Assembly (NCBI GenBank): GCA_003427395.1
Contig: BFEA01000898.1
Location: forward strand, 193,715 to 216,214
Reading direction: 5' to 3'
DNA length: 22,500 nt
Origin: Chara braunii
Lineage: Eukaryota > Streptophyta > Charophyceae > Charales > Characeae
Part shown: positions 17,564 through 22,500 of the stretch, one piece after another
Layout: every line of letters begins with the position of its first letter
How positions within the stretch are numbered: the first letter of the stretch is position 1
Position numbers and translations under genes: made by a program
Notes under the pieces: model-generated
What the model saw: only the letters and a program-made list of their open reading frames with translations
The model's database searches: none
What the model was told of the DNA's origin: nothing

Positions 17564-17959
17564 CTATGTGTCCACCTCCTCAGCCTGTGCCTCCGTCTCC
17601 GACCTCCTCTCATGCTCGCGAATGAGGTCCGCCAACCGCTGCTGGTCAGCAGCAATCTCCGCATCAAGATCCCTGATCGAGCCATGACGTCTCGAACCCT
17701 GTGGCATATGCAAGTCCTCTTCGCCCGATGTGTACGGCAGTCCCTGCCGTCTGTCGTCAATGGCTGATCGAGTCGGATAAACCTCCAACCTCTCTGTCCT
17801 CCTCGACTCAACTCTATCCAATCCGAGTATACGTCCTGCTGTGTGGACACTCGGTCGTCCAGCCTCACTCGCACCCGCTACAGGATCTCCCTCCCCCAAT
17901 GGTCCTCGTGCGAACAACCCCTGTCCTCTATAGTAGTCCCTTCTCTGACTGTCCGTCAC
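17564..17959 (-). CDS. C-terminal tail of the hAT transposase with coiled-coil-like end
   Basis: In the same phase as the 814-residue frame, separated from it by TAG (18266-18268) and TGA (18083-18085). Between those stops the reading is protein-like (PFPFTGGQPSPPLW and SLERQAAVFSGGPG). The last ~45 residues (EEDLHMPQGSRR, then SIRDLDAEIAADQQRLADL) have heptad-like spacing of hydrophobics and end in an acidic tail before a stop at 17564. The overlapping minus frame 17515-17874 is a shadow. Confidence 0.65.
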   Translation of the reverse strand: MTDSQRRDYYRGQGLFARGPLGEGDPVAGASEAGRPSVHTAGRILGLDRVESRRTERLEVYPTRSAIDDRRQGLPYTSGEEDLHMPQGSRRHGSIRDLDAEIAADQQRLADLIREHERRSETEAQAEEVDT

Positions 17960-18265
17960 TCGCCGACAAGACGACCACCCCCCTAAAACGCCACCTCGAT
18001 GACTCGAAGAAGATCCCCGCCCGCTGCTTCGACCTCCAATCGGTGGAAGACCTGGTGTCGGTGCTGATCCCTGCTGCGATGCTCAAGATACAGGGCGCGT
18101 CAGTGGCTGCGCATGGCTGCTGCCAGGCCCGCCTGAAAACACTGCCGCCTGTCTCTCCAAAGACTCCCGCTCACGGATGTGGGACTGCGATGATCCGGTC
18201 CACATAGGGCTCACCGGAGCCCACAGGGGAGGCGAGGGCTGACCACCGGTGAACGGGAAAGGGTC

Positions 18266-20710
18266 CTACGTCCCCAACTTCTCTAGCTGCTCCGAATGTA
18301 ATGGGGTCGGAGTGCACTCCCCCAGTTCCCCGCCATCCCACTCATGCATCTCCCCGAAATGCCCACCTGTGGAGAAAGAGCCCGGCCCGCCCGAGTCAAT
18401 ATGCCCTCCTCTCTCGACATCTCGCACCGACGGGGGCCTAACAATAATCGCGAGGGACATGTCGATGGCTGCTCCCTCCTCCTCGACATGCCCTCCGGTC
18501 ACGCCATCTCGCACGGACGGGGCACTGTGGCCTGCGTCGACCGCTACTCCCTCCTCGTCATCCTCTGCCGCGCCATCAACGAAAGCCTCGAAAGGCACAC
18601 TGCCCTCCAAAGGGACACTGCCCTCGTCCACCAACTCCTCCTCAAGTAAAGCCAAATCGCCCTCGTCCAACTCCTCCTGAGGCAAAGGAGCACTCCCCTC
18701 GTCCACCAACTCCTCCTGAGGCAAAGGAACACTCCCCTCGTCCACCAATTCCTCCTGAGGCAAAGGCACACTGCCCTCATCCACCATCCCCTCCTCCCCT
18801 CCATGATTCCCTCCATCTGTGCCAGCCGCGTATATGCCAATCACGACGTCGCCTACGATAGCCTCGGCGGCCGCACACTCCTCGCCGTCGTCGGAGCTCT
18901 CCGCTTCTGTGTCTGACCCGACTGTCTCGACACCCCCGACAGGACCACCCTCGCATGGCACATCTGCCTGCCCCCTGCCTCCAACGGGGAATCCGCATGT
19001 GTGAGCTCCACCACCCACAACATGAGAGGGCCCATAGGGGGGCTGCATCGTGTCAGAAGTCGGCATACGTCCGACGCTCGATGGCGGACCTGCTTCTATC
19101 GTCTCTAACTCCCTCTGCCTCCGCTGCTCGGCCTCATACGCCTCTCTGCCCTCCCATCGAGGCATGGACTGTAACCGTGCCTCCTCCTTGCAATCTAGGC
19201 GAGCATCCCTCTCCTCAACAGTCTCCTCCCTCTCCCTCACATCCGTACTGTAATCCGGTCTGTCATGGACTCTACATCGTAAGACAGGTGAGCCCCCATG
19301 AGAACCCGCGATATCGAAATCGCTGGTGCGCAGAGAGGATGTCGCAGCCTGTGCGGGGGCGCTGTGTGACGGTGTCCCCTCCGCGACCGGTATGTCCTGA
19401 GGCTGCTGGGACGCCGGAATGCTACGCTCTGCCAACCTGTGTGACCGACGAAGCTGCTCTGAATGCTCCCTGGAGTGGTGGCTCGGATCGAACCGAGGGT
19501 CCTGCAGGCGGTCAGCGTGAGGTGCCACTCCCTCGTCCTCGTCACTCGACTCCACCCCTAGAACTCTCCTCGCGCGGGGGTGAACGTTGCGAGCAACGGC
19601 GCCACGACATCGACCCGCTGGAGGGTGTCGAGTGGCGCTACCCTGTGCCCCGCCGATGACATCGTCCGTGACGGACGTCCGCGGCGCATGCCCGTCCGAC
19701 CCGCCCCCGTACGTGAAGTACACCTGCTCCGCCGTCCTGTCTGTGCCCCCCGCCACATTCTCTGCGTCCGTCCAATCGTCCTCTCCGCCCTCAGCGGCTG
19801 CCGCGGAACCCTCTCCTGCTCCCCGGGACGGGGGAGGAGGCACATGGTCGAAAGGGAGCACAGTGGCCGCCCGATCCCCGAATACGACAGAAACCTCTCG
19901 AGGACGGCTTGTGCCGTCCTTGCGAAAAACATCGATCTGCCTCCTGATCTCCCGGTCGGTGAACGTACCAACAGGTCTGGCCCCCCACACGTCAAGCTCG
20001 GGGTCACCGTCATCCTCGTCCTTGTCCGGCAGCCGTCTCTCGGTGTCGACACCATCCATGACCCACGGAAGCACATAGCCGCCACCCTGCTGCCTGCATG
20101 AAGCCAGTTTGAGATTTGTCGTGATCTCAACGAGCTGTGCCAGCTTGGCGAAGCCAAGGTTGCTCCGCTTTGCCGTCTGAATGCGCTCGTGGGCCGCCCA
20201 ATTCCTCTCCGCGGGAGAGGCTGACGTCCACATGTGCATCACACGGATAGCGATAGCACGTAACTCAGGGTGGGCAGTGCCGTGGGCAAACCACCACGCC
20301 GCGCAATGGTGCGTCTCCTTATCCCCATGCCGACCCTCCGCCTCGGCATCCGACACCAGCCTGTCACCCCAGTCTCCACTGCGCGCATGGAATCGGCGCA
20401 TCTGGTCACGAACAACGAGGTAATCCCTACTGGTGGGATCACCTCCAGTCTGCGCAAGGAGAAAACCATCACACTCTTGTACAACCTTCGCATCCTCCGT
20501 CGTGGTGTGAAGGGACGCGTAGTACCTCAAAGACCGACGACGGGGGTTTAGGAGATGAGCGGCAGCGTGCGCGGGCTTCAACAAGTGCATGAGCCGCATC
20601 CTGACCTCTCGCACGCACGGGGTCAGAAGATCAGCCGACACAACGTCCAGCTTCGTCAGAAGTTGAACGAGATGACGGCTCCACTCTAGACGATGGACAT
20701 CATCATCCAC
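18266..20710 (-). CDS. hAT C-terminal dimerisation region plus long acidic extension (814-residue open frame)
   Basis: The longest open frame in the window. Residues 30-115 continue the transposase fold (SLRYYASLH, LAQTGGDP). The hAT dimerisation signature lies at about 139-203: CAAWWFAHG, PELRAIAIRVMHMWTSASPA, ERNW and VEITTNLKLA. Past residue 203 the chain is charged and low in complexity, with a basic segment (PRARRVLGVESSDEDE), an E/R-rich helix-like part (REREETVEERDARLDCKEEA), and 13-residue acidic repeats. The ATG at 20710 is an internal Met just past the frameshift, so a separate protein from it is possible but not expected. The frame ends at TAG 18266-18268 and continues in frame to 17564. 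Confidence 0.8.
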   Translation of the reverse strand: MDDDVHRLEWSRHLVQLLTKLDVVSADLLTPCVREVRMRLMHLLKPAHAAAHLLNPRRRSLRYYASLHTTTEDAKVVQECDGFLLAQTGGDPTSRDYLVVRDQMRRFHARSGDWGDRLVSDAEAEGRHGDKETHHCAAWWFAHGTAHPELRAIAIRVMHMWTSASPAERNWAAHERIQTAKRSNLGFAKLAQLVEITTNLKLASCRQQGGGYVLPWVMDGVDTERRLPDKDEDDGDPELDVWGARPVGTFTDREIRRQIDVFRKDGTSRPREVSVVFGDRAATVLPFDHVPPPPSRGAGEGSAAAAEGGEDDWTDAENVAGGTDRTAEQVYFTYGGGSDGHAPRTSVTDDVIGGAQGSATRHPPAGRCRGAVARNVHPRARRVLGVESSDEDEGVAPHADRLQDPRFDPSHHSREHSEQLRRSHRLAERSIPASQQPQDIPVAEGTPSHSAPAQAATSSLRTSDFDIAGSHGGSPVLRCRVHDRPDYSTDVREREETVEERDARLDCKEEARLQSMPRWEGREAYEAEQRRQRELETIEAGPPSSVGRMPTSDTMQPPYGPSHVVGGGAHTCGFPVGGRGQADVPCEGGPVGGVETVGSDTEAESSDDGEECAAAEAIVGDVVIGIYAAGTDGGNHGGEEGMVDEGSVPLPQEELVDEGSVPLPQEELVDEGSAPLPQEELDEGDLALLEEELVDEGSVPLEGSVPFEAFVDGAAEDDEEGVAVDAGHSAPSVRDGVTGGHVEEEGAAIDMSLAIIVRPPSVRDVERGGHIDSGGPGSFSTGGHFGEMHEWDGGELGECTPTPLHSEQLEKLGT
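18618..18787 (-). repeat. 39 bp minisatellite coding VDEGSVPLPQEEL repeats
   Basis: CTCCTCCTGAGGCAAAGG occurs at 18671 and 18710, and CCTCCTGAGGCAAAGG again after 18749, giving a 39 bp period. It encodes three near-identical 13-residue acidic repeats, followed by two degenerate units (DEGDLALLEEEL, VDEGSVPLEGSVP). The repeat keeps the transposase frame. Confidence 0.85.
20684..20692 (-). other. Single-base frameshift in the transposase
   Basis: Upstream frame ...MMMSIV then TAG (20686-20688). The next frame picks up EWSRHLVQLL at 20686. Loss of one base between 20688 and 20686 accounts for both. Upstream codons all start in one phase and downstream codons in another, so this is the only phase change in the gene. 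Confidence 0.75.
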
Positions 20711-20928
20711 CCTCTGTCCATCTGCCTCAGCAGCTGATGGATGGGATCCATCACAAGAATCAAAAACTCAACATAGCGCCAGAATTCGCCATCTCGAATC
20801 TGGAGACGCACCCATCTAGCCTGGGGTAGCAGTCTCCGCTCCCAAGGGATACTCGCCCAGGCATCGTCATGCAACATCGCCTCCAGTGAGTCGCGTCTCC
20901 CAAGGAGACAAGTCAACATCATGAAAAC

Positions 20929-21909
20929 TTATGCGAAGCGAGTCTCAACTGGATGCACAAGCGAAACGCGCGAGCTTTTCTTCTTGTAAATGGCGAGAAC
21001 TGCGCCGTGCGATTTAATAAATCGCACCATCACTCGTCCACGGATAATGGTGTCAACTGCCCACCCCACTCGTGTCCCTATGTCTGACAACATCAAGTTG
21101 CAGACATGGGTCGAGCAGGGAAGCCAAGTGATGCGCCGGACCACTGGATCGGGGTCTGCGGCGAGCAAACGGGCGGCCGCTGTGTAGTTACTAGCGGAGT
21201 CTGTACAGAAAGCTATGACGTCCTTCGCAGGGAAGGACTCAATGATGGCCTTCCACCTGCGGAAGACAATGGCGCCCGTCTCCTGTACGGAACCGTCGCC
21301 GCAAATTGTGGCGTAGAGTAGGGCGCTAGTGGCACCCGCAGCAAGGAAGTTCACGATGGGTCGATAATCACGTGATTTCCGACCATCTGACAAGATGGTG
21401 GCGCTGAACGACTCTCGGAACTCCCGTAATAAAGCCGCCACCTTCGCCCTCTGCTCAGGCACTCCATCTCCACCGATTTCCTTAAAGGCAGGAAATCGCA
21501 TCTGCACTCCTCTCGGCAGCTGATCCGCCGCCTTCCGGACCTCCCTCCACGATTGTCTCCTGAACGCATTGAATGGAATGCCAGAGTCATAAATCCACTG
21601 CAGGAACTTGTCGTTGAAGACCGATTGCTTGTCCGCAGTGTAGAGCTCGTCGATCTTGGACTGGCGGACCCTCTTCCCCGGTCGGGTCGCTGCCTGGTCA
21701 GTCTCCCCCATCGGCCTCTTCCCCTTTCGGATCTCAGGGTCCTCCCCACGCGACGTCATCACGACCTCCTCCCCTGGCAACTCCACCCCCTCCCGCTCCT
21801 CCATCTCGTCAAGCACGTCCTCCACGTCGTCCCTGCCTACAGTGCAAGGATCCGCTCCTGTACAACCTCCAACAACTGCTCGGGAGTCTTTGATGCCGTG
21901 CTCCTCCAT
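20929..21909 (-). CDS. DUF659 (transposase core) fragment
   Basis: 326 residues from the ATG at 21909. Residues 1-100 are a charged linker with a basic patch (RPGKRVRQSK). Residues 120-280 hold the DUF659 signatures: FSATILSDGRKSRDYRPIVN, then CTDSASNYTAAARLL with the probable second catalytic Asp at residue 237, then ITWLPCSTHVCNLMLSDIG. The frame stops at TAA (20929-20931) after VHPVETRFA and resumes in the same frame as VFMMLTCLLGRRD, so this too is a nonsense change inside the domain. The 78-residue continuation (20922-20686) carries the next segment up to the frameshift. Confidence 0.8.
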   Translation of the reverse strand: MEEHGIKDSRAVVGGCTGADPCTVGRDDVEDVLDEMEEREGVELPGEEVVMTSRGEDPEIRKGKRPMGETDQAATRPGKRVRQSKIDELYTADKQSVFNDKFLQWIYDSGIPFNAFRRQSWREVRKAADQLPRGVQMRFPAFKEIGGDGVPEQRAKVAALLREFRESFSATILSDGRKSRDYRPIVNFLAAGATSALLYATICGDGSVQETGAIVFRRWKAIIESFPAKDVIAFCTDSASNYTAAARLLAADPDPVVRRITWLPCSTHVCNLMLSDIGTRVGWAVDTIIRGRVMVRFIKSHGAVLAIYKKKSSRVSLVHPVETRFA

Positions 21910-21933
21910 GTATGCGCGGATGGATGCGTAATG

Positions 21934-22251
21934 TCAGTCATCAAATCTGTAGTCCGTACCGTTCCAAATGTCAACGAGCACGTCAAACTGCGCAACACGG
22001 CACTTCTTCAACTGGCAGAAGTGCCTCGCGCCCTTCGATTGGTTCCCCTGCCACAGGTGCTTGCACAAGTTGCATCGCAACTTGCGGTTACCGTGCATCT
22101 TCTCCCACAACCCTACCGGTTGCCCCAGCGTAACGTATTTCCAAACGCATGAGGCCCTCCTCAGCTTGGTCATCTCAGCATCGGAAACAGGGATAAAATC
22201 TAACCCCCCTGAACCACCGCCCCCCCAAGAACCACCCCCCCTCCGACTCAT
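21934..22251 (-). CDS. BED zinc-finger fragment of the hAT transposase
   Basis: 105 residues from the ATG. After a glycine-rich leader (residues 5-16) comes the finger: C60-x2-C63, then H77 and C84 in the context GARHFCQLKKCRVA, with LWEKMHG just before the first cysteine. BED fingers bind the ends of their transposon DNA. The frame ends at an in-frame TGA (21934-21936) after YRFDD. The same frame continues as HYASIRAYMEE, so the stop is a point mutation and not a gene end. Confidence 0.75.
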   Translation of the reverse strand: MSRRGGGSWGGGGSGGLDFIPVSDAEMTKLRRASCVWKYVTLGQPVGLWEKMHGNRKLRCNLCKHLWQGNQSKGARHFCQLKKCRVAQFDVLVDIWNGTDYRFDD

Positions 22252-22500
22252 TGTGAACGAATGACTAGTTCGCACTAGCCTATACGCTAATGTCGCTCTG
22301 TGATGTCGCCCATCGAGTCGTTGAAGGCCGTCGATGTTGTACTCCCCTCATCCAAGACCCCCTCCCCGCCCCGGGTCCACCGGGCGCCAACGCGCGTGAG
22401 GACCGAGGCCCACCGCAATCCCGTCGCGACTTCGCGGTTGTGAACTCGTCCGCCACGGTCGCGGCTTTGCCCGCTGAGGTTGGCGACGCGTCCAACGCGG
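22252..22500. other. GC-rich sequence upstream of the transposase start
   Basis: Presumed 5' flank of the minus-strand transposase. A 71-codon minus frame (22280-22495) is rich in A, G, R and S and shows no motif. No promoter element or element terminus is recognisable before the window ends. Confidence 0.4.

Larger units (their letters stand above)
17564..22251 (-). pseudogene. hAT-family transposase pseudogene (BED, DUF659, hAT C-terminal)
   Basis: Read on the minus strand from the ATG at 22249-22251 to a stop at 17564-17566, about 1,560 codons. In order: a glycine-rich start, a BED-type zinc finger, a DUF659 region, the hAT dimerisation region, and a C-terminal extension of about 845 residues with acidic repeats and a final coiled-coil-like segment (RDLDAEIAADQQRLADLIRE). 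The encoded enzyme would cut and paste DNA in the nucleus by the RNase H-like DDE mechanism of hAT elements. It is disabled by TGA (21934), TAA (20929), a one-base deletion (20686-20688), TAG (18266) and TGA (18083). Apart from the one frameshift the frame is continuous, so death is fairly recent. An upstream GTG at 22275 is in frame, but the ATG preceding SRRGGG is the better start. Terminal inverted repeats were not found; the 5' end probably lies beyond the window. Confidence 0.85.

Noticed and set aside
18249-20101. Long plus-strand open frames opposite the hAT tail
   Set aside because: They are antisense shadows of a GC-rich coding strand, rich in P, S and R with no motifs.

Overview
This looks like nuclear DNA from a repeat-rich eukaryote. 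Nothing in it resembles a bacterial operon. It has long AT-rich non-coding stretches, CA, AT and CAAT microsatellites, several satellite arrays, and decayed coding sequence from DNA transposons. The two recognisable gene remnants are a BED/DUF659/hAT transposase and a protein with the DUF7869-type core, a pairing common in green plants. Their residue style fits a streptophyte alga such as Chara. That taxon is an inference from memory and was not tested. I found no intact host gene and no tRNA or rRNA gene.

Layout. Positions 1-3000 are microsatellites and two interlocked repeat families. One is a ~0.84 kb higher-order unit with CCGAACG-rich GC islands; the other is a ~222 bp tandem repeat. They share the same AT-rich core. 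Positions 3000-4010 hold a large imperfect fold-back (3637-3922). Positions 4023-4485 hold a broken plus-strand coding exon of unknown family. From about 4600 to 7080 there is an unusual run of at least two dozen short, mostly perfect hairpins of unrelated sequence. It ends in five stems set almost end to end (6902-7042). Positions 7385-7820 are GC-rich minisatellite and 7860-9250 has no gene I can support. Positions 9254-9791 are a 416 bp-period direct repeat, followed by AT-rich sequence to 10260.

Positions 10480-12677 (minus strand) are a decayed DUF7869-type gene with an internal 220 bp tandem duplication. Positions 13440-14955 are a satellite of ~280 bp monomers. It is flanked by copies of a 21 bp palindromic motif: two on the left, and ten at 14987-15618. 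Positions 15620-17560 have no recognised gene but include GC palindromes near 16500 and a 61 bp tandem duplication.

Positions 17564-22251 (minus strand) are a nearly full-length hAT-family transposase pseudogene. It has a BED finger, a DUF659 region, the hAT C-terminal dimerisation region and a very long acidic, repeat-bearing C-terminal extension. Four in-frame stops and one single-base frameshift break it.

The window is best read as a graveyard of DNA transposons embedded in satellites. The hairpin run and the palindromic-motif array are the parts that known element families do not explain.
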